From assembly GCA_021776135.1 (NCBI GenBank), contig JAJFGL010000068.1:1-64000 (forward strand): a DNA stretch of 64,000 nt. The letters are read 5' to 3'. Numbering within the stretch: position 1 is the stretch's first letter; each line of letters begins with the position of its first letter. The stretch is from Kiloniellaceae bacterium. Lineage in GTDB: Bacteria; Pseudomonadota; Alphaproteobacteria; Kiloniellales; J153. Positions 35,567 to 43,171 of this stretch are shown here, piece by piece. The notes below the pieces were generated by a model. It did not search any database. It saw only the letters and a list, made by a program, of their open reading frames with translations, and was not told the origin of the DNA. The position numbers were made by a program, and so were the translations under genes.

Positions 35567-36604
35567 TTAAATCATCAACCAAGCTTGGTAGCCGAACCCG
35601 GCGAGCAGCGCCCCGAGCCCGGAAAGAACCAAGTACCAGACAAAGACGCCCCGGCGCACCAAGGCGAAAACCGCCATGGAGGCCGGCAGGCTGGTGACGC
35701 CGCCGGCGACCAGGAAAGCCAAGGCCGCGCCCGGCGCCATGCCCATGTCGAGCAAACCGCCGACCAGGGGAATCGCCGCGTAGCCGTTCAAATAGGCGGG
35801 CACGCCGAGAACCACCGCCAGGGGAATGGTCTTCAGGGGCTCGCCCCCCAGGTGGGTGGCGATGAAGTCGGCCGGTATCCAGGCGACCATGAGGCTTTCC
35901 AGGGCGAAGGCGAGCAGCAGCCACTTGGTCAGGAACAGACCGATACTGCGGGCCTCGGCGCCGAAGGCCGCGCGCCGGACCGGCTCGCGCCAGAAGGCCC
36001 AGTTCACATCGGCGGGCGCCAGGGCGCCGCCGCCGCAACCGCCGCGGCCGACCTCGGCGCGCAAGGGATCTTGCAGAAAGCCGGCGCGGGCCAGGCCCAG
36101 GGTCGCGAAGCCGCCGGCGAGGCCCAAACCCAGGGCCGCCGCCGTCTTGGCCAAGGTTAGCTCCAAGCCGACACTGGCCCACATGAGCACGAACATCTCC
36201 GGGTCCATGATCGGCGAGGCGAGCCAGAAGGCCATGACCGCCGGCAAGGGCACGCCCGCCGCCAGCAGAGCCGCGATCAGGGGCACCACACCGCAGGAAC
36301 AAAAGGGCGAGAAGGCCCCGGCGGCGGCGGCCAGCAAAATCGCCACCGGCACGGAGCGCGACACGGTCGCCCCGATGAGCCTGTCGGCGCCGGCCGCCTT
36401 GAGCCAGGCCGCCAGAAGCACGGACACGAGCAGGAACGGCAGGATCCAAACAAAGGCGTCGAAGGTGAAACCGGCGCTGTCCCAGGCCTGCCGCGGCGAA
36501 ACGGCGGTTAGAACCAGGAACAAGGCGGCCAGGGTCAGCCACACCCGGTCGAAACGGCGCAGGGCACGGGTCGCGCCGCTCACGGTCAGGGATAGATCGG
36601 TCAT
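35567..36604 (-). CDS. Predicted permease, UPF0718/ArsP-like
   Basis: Membrane protein of 345 residues with about eight to ten hydrophobic segments. The segment GAFSPFCSCGVVPLIAALLAAGVPLP holds the conserved CSCG motif of this permease family; parts quoted are FCSCGVVPL and MAFWLASPIMDPEMFVL. Related proteins export trivalent organoarsenicals (ArsP) or are of unknown role. A short cysteine/glycine segment, VGRGGCGGGALAP, sits in the central loop and could bind metal. It is paired with an ArsR-type regulator 21 bp upstream, so metalloid or metal export is likely, but the substrate is not certain. Confidence 0.87.
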   Translation of the reverse strand: MTDLSLTVSGATRALRRFDRVWLTLAALFLVLTAVSPRQAWDSAGFTFDAFVWILPFLLVSVLLAAWLKAAGADRLIGATVSRSVPVAILLAAAAGAFSPFCSCGVVPLIAALLAAGVPLPAVMAFWLASPIMDPEMFVLMWASVGLELTLAKTAAALGLGLAGGFATLGLARAGFLQDPLRAEVGRGGCGGGALAPADVNWAFWREPVRRAAFGAEARSIGLFLTKWLLLAFALESLMVAWIPADFIATHLGGEPLKTIPLAVVLGVPAYLNGYAAIPLVGGLLDMGMAPGAALAFLVAGGVTSLPASMAVFALVRRGVFVWYLVLSGLGALLAGFGYQAWLMI

Positions 36605-36625
36605 GGTCGCGGTCCCTTTCGCGGG

Positions 36626-36943
36626 TTACCCGGCATCGCGGCGCCCGGCTTTGTCGCCAAGACCGGTGCAACACTCTTCGGTCAGGAAGCCGACAACCCG
36701 GTCCATGAGATCGAAATCGGGCCGGCACCGTAAGACACGGCCTTCCCGCGCCTGATGGACCAGCCCGGCATTGACCAAATGCGATAAGTGGTGCGACAGG
36801 GTCGAGGCCGGGATACCCAGATGATCCTGGATATCGCCAACCGGCAGCCCCCCCGCCCCGGCCCTTACCAGCAGGCGAAAGACCTCCAACCGGGTCGGAT
36901 TCCCCAGTTTTTCCAGGCAGCGTGCGGCTTGTTGCGGTGTCAT
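36626..36943 (-). CDS. ArsR-family transcriptional regulator
   Basis: Winged-helix repressor of 105 residues. The core PTRLEVFRLLVRAG, DIQDHLGIPASTLSHHLSHLVNAGLV and REGRVLRCRPDFDLMDRV is typical ArsR/SmtB. Possible metal ligands are Cys in VLRC and a C-terminal pair in EECCTGLGD; the classical ELCVCDL motif of ArsR is absent. It is upstream of the permease in an apparent operon. The predicted -10 box ends six bases before the ATG and no ribosome site is seen, which suggests a leaderless mRNA. Confidence 0.92.
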   Translation of the reverse strand: MTPQQAARCLEKLGNPTRLEVFRLLVRAGAGGLPVGDIQDHLGIPASTLSHHLSHLVNAGLVHQAREGRVLRCRPDFDLMDRVVGFLTEECCTGLGDKAGRRDAG

Positions 36944-36949
36944 GGCCGG

Positions 36950-37004
36950 AATATAGGACGGCGCGGCGCCAGAGTCAACGATATTTCTAGAATTATGGAA
37001 ATAT
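36950..37004 (-). promoter_or_regulatory. ArsR-gene promoter and inverted-repeat operator
   Basis: Minus-strand TTGACT (36978-36973), exact 17-bp spacer, TATATT (36955-36950). Just upstream, ATATTTC (36981-36987) and GAAATAT (36998-37004) form a 7-bp inverted repeat with a 10-bp centre, a likely ArsR binding site. Confidence 0.7.
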
Positions 37005-37081
37005 TGTGCCGGCCAATTCGCTCATCTTGTTAGCCCTAGCAGTCTGTTGAAAAAATACCCGCACGCCCCCTCGCCCAACGC

Positions 37082-37195
37082 CCTTCGACAAGCTCAGGGT
37101 AAGGAAGTGGGGGTGAGAGTGCTCGGGAGTGAGGAAACTCAGGGTGAGGATAAGCCGTTTCAAAACATGACCTCATCCTGAGCTTGTCCAAGGAC
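37082..37195. repeat. CCTTCGACAAGCTCAGG-type inverted repeat, copy 1
   Basis: Left arm CCCTTCGACAAGCTCAGG (from 37082) and right arm CATCCTGAGCTTGTCCAAGG (to 37195) are imperfect inverted copies with a diverged centre. A second copy lies at 51224-51306. The rest of the 571-bp gap 36944-37514 holds the arsR promoter, a possible FNR site and, at 37029-37043, CAGTCTGTTGAAAAA, which I cannot assign. Confidence 0.8.
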
Positions 37196-37340
37196 GACGA
37201 AAAGCCCGTTTCGCAGAGCTCTCCGGCGGGAGAGGGCAAAAGGTGCTACCCACGGCGGTTGAGGGCTTTCGCCATGGTTCCTTGAGCCTGCGCGATCTTG
37301 CCGCGGTCGCTTACGGGGCCATACCGCCCATCGCGCGGGA

Positions 37341-37354
37341 TTGATGTACGTCAT
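37341..37354 (+). promoter_or_regulatory. Possible FNR/FixK-type site upstream of usp
   Basis: TTGATGTACGTCAT differs in one base from the TTGA-N6-TCAA pattern bound by FNR/FixK regulators. It lies about 160 bp before the universal stress protein start. Universal stress proteins are often induced by low oxygen, which makes the site plausible; a single match of this length could be chance. Confidence 0.35.
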
Positions 37355-37514
37355 TGAAAAAAAGAAGCCTCGGATATAGCAAGGTCGTGAACGCAGCGCT
37401 TTGTTTCGGGCACGGGAAGATCGATTTGAAATCCTCGAGCGCTTTTGGAAAATCGGCAACGCTGTTCGCGACCTGGGCCCGGACCCCATGGCTGATTTGA
37501 AAGGAGGCCCCCCA

Positions 37515-38546
37515 ATGATCCGGACCATAGTGACACCGATCGACGGCTCTGTTCATGCGCAAATGGCCTTGGACCTGAGCACGGACCTCGCCGCGAGATA
37601 CGACGCCCGGATGGTTTTGCTGCATGTCGGCGTTCGTGACGGCAATGTGCCGGAGGAGCTGTATAACGCGGCGTCTCTCGAGCTCGAGGAGGCCGAAAGC
37701 AGCGGCCGGGAAACAGGGGTCCACCCGCACCAATCGCGGCACGAAAAGGTCCTGGAGTACATGGGGCAAATGCTCTTGCGTAAAGCTCAGGAGCAGGCCG
37801 AAGGCAGGGGCGTGAAAAACGCCGAGACCGTCATCGACTTTGGCGATGCGGGCGAACGAATTCTCCATCATGCGAAGCAAAGCGCCGCGGATCTCATCGT
37901 CATGGGCAGCCGCGGGTTCGGCGAACTCAAGGAGCTTGTTCTGGGGGGCGTTTCCCACAAGGTATTCCATCTCGCTCCCTGTTCCTGCGTGACGGTACAC
38001 CGTAGCGAAGCGCAACCGGCTCTCGAAGGGATCAAGACCATCTTGGTGCCGACCGACGGATCGGATCATGCCGGTAAGGCGGTCGATCTCGCGAGCGAAA
38101 TCGCCGGCAAGTATGGGGCGAAGCTGGTTCTTCTTTACGTGATGTGGCGCGGCCCGTCGCTCGAAGAGCTACGCGCCTCGATCGACATGGATCAGCTCAG
38201 CGAGAGCGCCCGTGACGAGCTCGACCCGGCGCGGCACCCCATCGCCGAGCATATGAGCAGCGCCTTCATGCCGCCGGTTGTCTCGAAGCGCACGCTCGAG
38301 GAAATCGGCAAACAAGTCCTCGCGCGCGCGCGGCGAACCGCCGAGGCCAAAGGCGTTCGAGCTCCTAGCCTGGTGCTGCTGAATGGCGACCCGGCACGCG
38401 CGATTGTCGGGACCGCTCAGAAGGAGAAGGTGGACTTGATCGCCCTGGGCTGTCGCGGCCTCGGTAGTGTTGAGGGACTACTCGCGGGTAGCGTGTCGTA
38501 CAAGGTGAACCACACGGCGCGCCGCAGCTGCCTGATCGTTCGGTAA
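37515..38546 (+). CDS. Tandem universal stress protein (two UspA domains)
   Basis: Protein of 343 residues with two UspA folds. Domain 1 (about 1-160) begins IRTIVTPIDGSVHAQMAL and has the nucleotide loop MGSRGFGELKELVLGGVSHKV, in parts MGSRGFGE and LGGVSHKV. Domain 2 (about 172-343) begins IKTILVPTDGSDHAGKAV and has LGCRGLGSVEGLLAGSVSYKV, in parts LGCRGLGS and AGSVSYKV. ATG at 37515 has AAGGAGG at 37501-37507; an earlier in-frame start at 37401 is not needed. Likely ATP-binding stress protein. Its stop is directly followed by a TPR gene remnant. Confidence 0.9.
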   Translation: MIRTIVTPIDGSVHAQMALDLSTDLAARYDARMVLLHVGVRDGNVPEELYNAASLELEEAESSGRETGVHPHQSRHEKVLEYMGQMLLRKAQEQAEGRGVKNAETVIDFGDAGERILHHAKQSAADLIVMGSRGFGELKELVLGGVSHKVFHLAPCSCVTVHRSEAQPALEGIKTILVPTDGSDHAGKAVDLASEIAGKYGAKLVLLYVMWRGPSLEELRASIDMDQLSESARDELDPARHPIAEHMSSAFMPPVVSKRTLEEIGKQVLARARRTAEAKGVRAPSLVLLNGDPARAIVGTAQKEKVDLIALGCRGLGSVEGLLAGSVSYKVNHTARRSCLIVR

Positions 38547-38760
38547 CGCCGGCCTCCAGCGCGATCTATCGTTTTCGCACGAAAAGATCGGCGATGTGCA
38601 CGCGGCCAACGGCAAGATCGCGGCGGCCATTCAGTCTTATGAGGCAAGCTTGCCTATCGCCCAGTCGCTCGCGGATCGCTTTCCCGAACACCGGCAATTC
38701 CAATCCGATTTGCTCATCACGAAGCGCAGGTTTCGTGAGTTGCGGGCCCGAGAGGAATAA
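38545..38760 (+). pseudogene. Remnant of a tetratricopeptide-repeat protein (C-terminal end)
   Basis: Reading frame 38545-38760 gives 71 codons and a stop, with no start codon. The translation contains LQRDLSFSHEKIGDVHAANG, then AAAIQSYEASLPIAQSLADR and a basic end REE. This is the repeat pattern of large TPR proteins (QRDLSVSxxKIGDV...AL.SY..SL.I...LA) and ends like their C-termini. It starts at the usp stop codon in a different frame, so the rest of the gene was probably lost by deletion or replaced by usp. Confidence 0.65.
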
Positions 38761-38799
38761 CGCCTGGCGCGGCGCCCGCCTCGCCGCCGTCTCTCGCCG

Positions 38800-39723
38800 T
38801 TATGAGTTTTCGGCGCGCGCCTGCCGCTGGGCGCGTGCTTGCCGGTAGGCTATGTAGGTGGCGCTGGCGACTACCAGGCCGCCGCCGATCCAGGTCCAGA
38901 CGTCCGGTTGCTCGCCGAAAACGTAGAAGCCCAGCAGGGTCGCCCAGATCAATTGCAGGAAGGCCACCGGCTGGGTCACCGCCAGCTCGGCTGCCTGAAA
39001 GGCGCGGGTCAGGGTGTAGTGGCCCAGGGTGGCGAAAACCGCGACCAGGAACAGCAAGGCCAATTCCTCCCATGTCGGCGCCCGCCAGACCAGGAGCGCC
39101 GGCGGCAGCAGAACCAGGGTCACGAAGACCGAGAGGTAAGCGACGATGGCCGAACTCGTTTCGGTCTCGGTCAGCTTCTTGGCTAGAACAAACGAGACCG
39201 CGAACATGGGCGCCGCGCTGAGCTGGGCTATGGCGCCCAGGCTGACCTCCTGAAACCCTGGCCTGACGATAATCATGGCGCCGCCGAAAGCCACCAGAAC
39301 CGCGCCTATCCGGCGTATGCGCAAGGTCTCGCCCAGGAACAGCGCCGCCCCGATGGTGGTGAATATGGGCGCGGTGTATCCCAAGGCCGTGACCTCGGCG
39401 ATGGGAATACGGGCCATGGCGAAGAACCACAACATGACCGCAATACCGTGAACCACGCCGCGCATGGCATGCAGGGCATAGCGGCGCGGCACCACCGCGA
39501 GACCGCGCTGGCGGAACAGGACCGGTAAGATAAGGATCAAACCAAATAAATAACGCAGGAAAGCGGCCTGCACCGCCGCCAAATCGGTGCCTAGATAACG
39601 CACGATCCCGGTCACGACGACGAAGAGGAGCCCGGTTAGAAACATCCACCCGATACCGCGCAAATTCCCGGCGCCGCGAATCGCGGCGCTGGATGGGTCG
39701 GAAATGGCTCTTGGGGCCGGCAT
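38800..39723 (-). CDS. EamA/DMT family transporter
   Basis: Drug/metabolite exporter-type membrane protein of 307 residues with ten predicted helices in two EamA repeats: FLRYLFGLILILPVLFR to GGAMIIVRPGF, and LSAAPMFAVSFVLAKKL to GGGLVVASATYIAYRQ. The second repeat contains the typical PVAFLQLIWATLLGFYVFGE. Substrate unknown; members export amino acids, nucleobases or metabolites. It starts 37 bp from the end of the signalling operon on the same strand, and its stop faces the TPR remnant. Confidence 0.9.
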   Translation of the reverse strand: MPAPRAISDPSSAAIRGAGNLRGIGWMFLTGLLFVVVTGIVRYLGTDLAAVQAAFLRYLFGLILILPVLFRQRGLAVVPRRYALHAMRGVVHGIAVMLWFFAMARIPIAEVTALGYTAPIFTTIGAALFLGETLRIRRIGAVLVAFGGAMIIVRPGFQEVSLGAIAQLSAAPMFAVSFVLAKKLTETETSSAIVAYLSVFVTLVLLPPALLVWRAPTWEELALLFLVAVFATLGHYTLTRAFQAAELAVTQPVAFLQLIWATLLGFYVFGEQPDVWTWIGGGLVVASATYIAYRQARAQRQARAENS

Positions 39724-39760
39724 GGTCGTCGGGCCGCTCCGTGGGCGGTTTCGGGCCCGG

Positions 39761-40159
39761 CTATCCTGCCTTAAAGATACGGCCGGGGCGAGTGCCGCCG
39801 CTTAATACCCTTTCAATCTTTGCATTCAGCTCCGCCATGCGCAGAGGCTTGGTTTCGAAATCCTCGGCGCCGAATTCCAACGCCCGCTCCCGGACCCCCG
39901 GCATGGCGTGGGCGGACAGCATGATGATCGGAATGGCGGCCGTTTCCGGCGCCGACTTCAGTATCCGCGTGGCCTCCCAGCCATCCATGACCGGCAGGGA
40001 TAAGTCCATCAGAATCAGTTCCGGCGCCAGGGCGCGGGCCTGCGCCACGCCTTCTTTTCCGTCGCGGGCAACCGCGACCTCATGGCCCTGACGGCTCAAG
40101 CGCGTTCGCAGCACGTAGATATTGTTGTCGTCGTCTTCGACGATGAGGATTTTACTCAT
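39761..40159 (-). CDS. Single-domain response regulator (second in pair)
   Basis: CheY/DivK-like receiver of 132 residues. Key residues: EDDDNN acidic pocket, phospho-acceptor Asp in LILMDLSLPVMDGW, Ser/Thr position in IIMLSAHAM and Lys in DFETKPLRM. The C-terminus is short and basic. It overlaps the preceding receiver gene by 4 bp (ATGA), so it is the last gene of a four-gene operon with that receiver, a hybrid kinase and an orphan protein. It probably takes part in a phosphorelay from the hybrid kinase. Confidence 0.93.
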   Translation of the reverse strand: MSKILIVEDDDNNIYVLRTRLSRQGHEVAVARDGKEGVAQARALAPELILMDLSLPVMDGWEATRILKSAPETAAIPIIMLSAHAMPGVRERALEFGAEDFETKPLRMAELNAKIERVLSGGTRPGRIFKAG

Positions 40160-40533
40160 GCGGCCTGCACGGATTTAAGAAGCTCGTGGGTTTTAGCTAG
40201 AAGCGCCGGCACGTCGATGGGTTTGGTCAAGTAGGCATCGCAGCCCGAGGCCCGTATTTCCGCTTCTTTTTCGCTTCTTTCGTGGGCCGACAGGGTTATC
40301 ACCGGGATATGCCGGGTTGCCGGGTCGTCCTTGAGCCGCCGGGTCGTCTCGAAACCGTCGATCCCGGGCATCTGAATATCCATCATAACCAAATCCGGCG
40401 GCGCCGCCGCGATGGCGGCGATCCCGGATTCGCCGTCCTTGGCCGTGCAAACCTCGAACCCGGCCCGGCTAAGGATGGCGGAGATCATGTACAAGTTAAC
40501 GTCGTTGTCGTCGACGCAGAGAATCCTGGCCAT
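40156..40533 (-). CDS. Single-domain response regulator (first in pair)
   Basis: DivK-like receiver of 125 residues. Key residues: CVDDNDVN acidic pocket, Asp in LVMMDIQMPGIDGF, Thr/Ser in VITLSAHERS and Lys in AYLTKPIDV. It lies 31 bp after the hybrid kinase gene and overlaps the next receiver. Two complete stand-alone receivers next to a kinase whose own second receiver lacks its lysine suggests that signal flow is through these proteins. Confidence 0.93.
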   Translation of the reverse strand: MARILCVDDNDVNLYMISAILSRAGFEVCTAKDGESGIAAIAAAPPDLVMMDIQMPGIDGFETTRRLKDDPATRHIPVITLSAHERSEKEAEIRASGCDAYLTKPIDVPALLAKTHELLKSVQAA

Positions 40534-40564
40534 GAATCGTCTGTTTACCTCCTAATCGCTGGTC

Positions 40565-42319
40565 TCAAGTATCTAAGCCTTCGGTGTCGATCAGAGTATC
40601 GCGAAGAAAATCGTGAATCTGCGCTTCGCCGTAAGGGCCTTGGCTCATGAAGTATTCCAAGCCGCCATTCAGTAGGCACATATCCCGGCCCGATAGCTCT
40701 CTCGCGCTGATGACTATGACCGGAATCCCACGCCAAGTTGGGTTCTTGCGAACCTCGCTCAGAAACCCAAAGCCGTCCAACCGCGGCATGTTCAAATCCA
40801 GCAAGACAACATCGGGCTGGCGCTGTTGGAGAGCTTCGAGGCCGAAAAGGCCGTCCTCCGCCTCGCTCACGGTCCAGCTTTCGCTCTCCAGAACACGGCG
40901 CAGTAAGGCGCGCGCCACCTTGTCGTCTTCGACGACCAAAACCTGGCCGTCCAGTTTTTGCGGGAAAGTGCGGCGCAAAGTTTCACGCAGCCGGGCATGA
41001 TCCAAAGGCTTTGGCAGAAAATCGTGGACCCCGCCCAGATAAAAGAATCTTTCATGACGCCCGTCCCGCGTCCTATCCGTATCGGCATAGGCACACAACA
41101 GGATCGGAACATCCGCGACGCTGGGCATGGCCTTGAGCGCAAGAACAACCTCCCACACCCAGGGCTGGGTCAAGGTCGCGTCGAGTATAATCAGCCGCGG
41201 CATCTCGTCGCGGGCGTATTGAATGCCCGCTGCCGCCTCGGCGGCAATCGTTACAATCATCTCTTCGCCGGATAGGCGTGTCAGCATATCTTTCAGACTC
41301 GCGGACTTTCCGATCGCCAGAAGCTTGGGGCGGGGTAAGGCCACTGGGTCGCGCCGTGCGGCGCCGTGCTCCCCGGGAGGCCCTATTTCTTCAGTCACGA
41401 TCCCTTCACTATCCGCCTCGTCGGCCAGAACCGGCAACCTGAACACGAAGGTCGAACCGGCGCCCAGCTTACTTTCCACCTCGATATCGCCGTTCATGAT
41501 GCGGCTAAGCCGGCGGCATATCGCCAACCCTAAACCTGTTCCTTCCGCTTGCGTCGCGCGCGCGGAATCGGCCTGCATGAACTCCTGAAAAAGACCGGAC
41601 ACCTGGTCCGGCGCCATGCCCAAACCCGTGTCCGAGACACTGAACAAAATCACCGGCTGGTTTTCGTGTTGGGCCCGGCGCGTGTGTATTCGGACTTGAC
41701 CGTCTTTAGTAAATTTGCAGGCGTTACTGACCAGGTTCATCAAGACCTGTTTCACGCGCAAGGGATCGGCGGTGACGCTGCCGGCATCGCTTTCGCAAAT
41801 CTCAATCGTGTTTCCGTTCTTATCGCTGAGCGGCGCCAAGGTCTCGGCCACTTCCTTGACTAGGCTGGCGACATCGAGATCCTGCGGCCACAGGGTCATT
41901 TTGCCGGCCTCGATTTTCGATAAATCCAGAATGTCGTTGATGAGCAGAAGTAAATGCTCGCCCGCGCGGTGAATTCGCTCCAGGGGCTCGACGTACTCAT
42001 CATGTTCAGCTTCACGCACGTCGTCGAGCATGATTTCCGATATTCCGATAACGGCGTTGAGCGGCGTTCTCAACTCATGGCTCATGTTCGCGAGGAAGTT
42101 CGACTTGGCCTCGCTCCCGCGTTCGGATTCTATCAGCGCCGTGCTTTCCTTCTTGGTTAAATCCAACAGGACATCGCGTTGCTGTCTTAAGAGATCCTCG
42201 GAACGCGCCAATTCCACGAGTTCTTTTATGGGGCGGTCCGCGGCCGCGCCGCCGCCAAAATCCTGTTCGCTTAACCGCGGCAAGGCATCGCTCAAGCGCG
42301 CCCTCTTGGGCCGATTCAC
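40565..42319 (-). CDS. Hybrid histidine kinase with two C-terminal receiver domains
   Basis: Soluble kinase of 584 residues. Order: coiled coil (about 30-75), HisKA with SHELRTPLNAVIGISEIM (His81), HATPase to about 300 (LMNLVSNACKF, SDTGLGM, GTGLGLAICRRL), receiver 1 (about 325-445) and receiver 2 (about 455-575). Receiver 1 is degenerate at the N-terminal acidic pocket (LLAIGKSASL) but keeps LIILDATL and LPKPLD. Receiver 2 keeps VVEDD, LLDLNMPRLDGF and ISARE, but the conserved Lys-Pro site reads YFMSQGPYG. No sensor domain is present, so input may come from the small protein encoded just upstream, which overlaps by 4 bp. Confidence 0.92.
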   Translation of the reverse strand: MNRPKRARLSDALPRLSEQDFGGGAAADRPIKELVELARSEDLLRQQRDVLLDLTKKESTALIESERGSEAKSNFLANMSHELRTPLNAVIGISEIMLDDVREAEHDEYVEPLERIHRAGEHLLLLINDILDLSKIEAGKMTLWPQDLDVASLVKEVAETLAPLSDKNGNTIEICESDAGSVTADPLRVKQVLMNLVSNACKFTKDGQVRIHTRRAQHENQPVILFSVSDTGLGMAPDQVSGLFQEFMQADSARATQAEGTGLGLAICRRLSRIMNGDIEVESKLGAGSTFVFRLPVLADEADSEGIVTEEIGPPGEHGAARRDPVALPRPKLLAIGKSASLKDMLTRLSGEEMIVTIAAEAAAGIQYARDEMPRLIILDATLTQPWVWEVVLALKAMPSVADVPILLCAYADTDRTRDGRHERFFYLGGVHDFLPKPLDHARLRETLRRTFPQKLDGQVLVVEDDKVARALLRRVLESESWTVSEAEDGLFGLEALQQRQPDVVLLDLNMPRLDGFGFLSEVRKNPTWRGIPVIVISARELSGRDMCLLNGGLEYFMSQGPYGEAQIHDFLRDTLIDTEGLDT

Positions 42320-42810
42320 GAAACCAAGTCCTTACGCCGTTTAGACTGGTGTGGGTTCACGGCGGGGGCAGGGACAGATGCGCCGCCGATCTTTTCGGCG
42401 GCCGCTTTCAGGACTTCGCCGATGTCATGTTTGAGTTGCGTATCGCAAGTCACCAAAAAACCAACGATACTTTTCGGACTCCATTCGCTATTCATGCGCT
42501 CTACCAGAACATCGTCGAGGGCCAGACCGCGCGCTTCGATATCCTTCAGTTTACGGCTCAGTATCGCGTAGGATTCCAGGACTTGCCGCGTGGTTTCGGC
42601 GGAAAGGGCATCGCTTTCGCCTCTCGCCGCGCCTGGGGAATCGCCACTGGGCGCGCCTTTGGGGCTGCGCAGATTAGCCTCGAGAAGACGCAATTGCGCG
42701 ACCCAGCGCGGCTGCCCAAACAAGACTTTCTCGGCCACCGTAGCGCTTAAATTGAGGATTTCCGCGAGCAGCAGAACCACCCAGCGAGAAATAATATTAC
42801 GATTCTCCAT
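42316..42810 (-). CDS. Unrecognised protein upstream of hybrid kinase
   Basis: I do not recognise this 164-residue protein. It begins MENRNIISRWVVLLLAEILN, with an N-terminal hydrophobic stretch too short and broken for a sure membrane helix. A proline/serine-rich part (about 50-70) follows, then helical ALSAETTRQVLESYAILSRK and MNSEWSPKSIVGFLVTCDTQ, and a basic C-terminus (SKRRKDL). Its stop overlaps the kinase start (ATGA), so they are made together. It could be the input or anchor partner of the sensorless kinase; this is inference. The promoter region has nested inverted repeats. Confidence 0.75.
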   Translation of the reverse strand: MENRNIISRWVVLLLAEILNLSATVAEKVLFGQPRWVAQLRLLEANLRSPKGAPSGDSPGAARGESDALSAETTRQVLESYAILSRKLKDIEARGLALDDVLVERMNSEWSPKSIVGFLVTCDTQLKHDIGEVLKAAAEKIGGASVPAPAVNPHQSKRRKDLVS

Positions 42811-42827
42811 GACTGAATTCCGCCAAT

Positions 42828-42879
42828 AAACAGGTGTATTGTCGTATTAAATTACGACTATTACGTGTATTACCTGTTT
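42828..42879. promoter_or_regulatory. Nested inverted repeats upstream of signalling operon
   Basis: Outer repeat AAACAGGT (42828-42835) with ACCTGTTT (42872-42879); inner repeat GTCGTA (42841-42846) with TACGAC (42853-42858); and GTGTATT twice in direct order (42834-42840, 42865-42871). The centre is A+T-rich. This density of symmetry just before the first gene points to an operator. No known regulator consensus was recognised. Confidence 0.6.
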
Positions 42880-42904
42880 TAGCGGGAAAAGGTTTATGGC
42901 CCTT

Positions 42905-43171
42905 TAATACCAAGTCTCGGCGATAAAGGCCCCTAGAGACGGCTTACCAAGACTTTCGGCCAGGAGCGTGCGGCGTGGCGATGCGGGGCATCGCGAGACG
43001 TGCGCGACGCCGTCCGAAAGCCTTGGTAAGCCGCCGTTCCGGTCGCGGCGGCGGCCCGCCGGAGGGCGTCGGAAACCCTTGCCGATGTCCCGCCTCGCCT
43101 GCGGCTCCCCACCTGCCCGGCGGGCCGCTGCCGCGATCTCTAGGGGTCTTTATCGCCGAGACTTGGTATTA
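42905..43171. mobile_element. 267-bp multi-branched palindromic element with 34-bp terminal inverted repeats (MITE-like)
   Basis: Terminal arms 42905-42938 and 43138-43171 are inverted copies over 34 bp with one change (a G-T pair). Inside are two further inverted repeats: 42940-42958 with 43015-43033 (19 bp, one mismatch), enclosing a GCGATGC/GCATCGC hairpin (42978-42994); and 43043-43062 with 43117-43136 (20 bp, one G-T pair), enclosing a 9-bp stem rich in G-T pairs. The ends read TA-ATACCAAG and CTTGGTAT-TA, as with TA-targeting IS630/Tc1-type MITEs. It encodes no protein. The right arm supplies the last codons and stop of tadD. Confidence 0.78.

Noticed and set aside
37029-37043. Insertion-sequence end CAGTCTGTTGAAAAA
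   Set aside because: Resembles ends of some insertion sequences, but no inverted partner, target duplication or transposase fragment was found nearby.
42905-43171. Retron msr-msd locus
   Set aside because: Nested inverted repeats recall msr-msd RNA, but no reverse transcriptase gene lies near and the branch order does not fit an a1/a2-bounded msr-msd.
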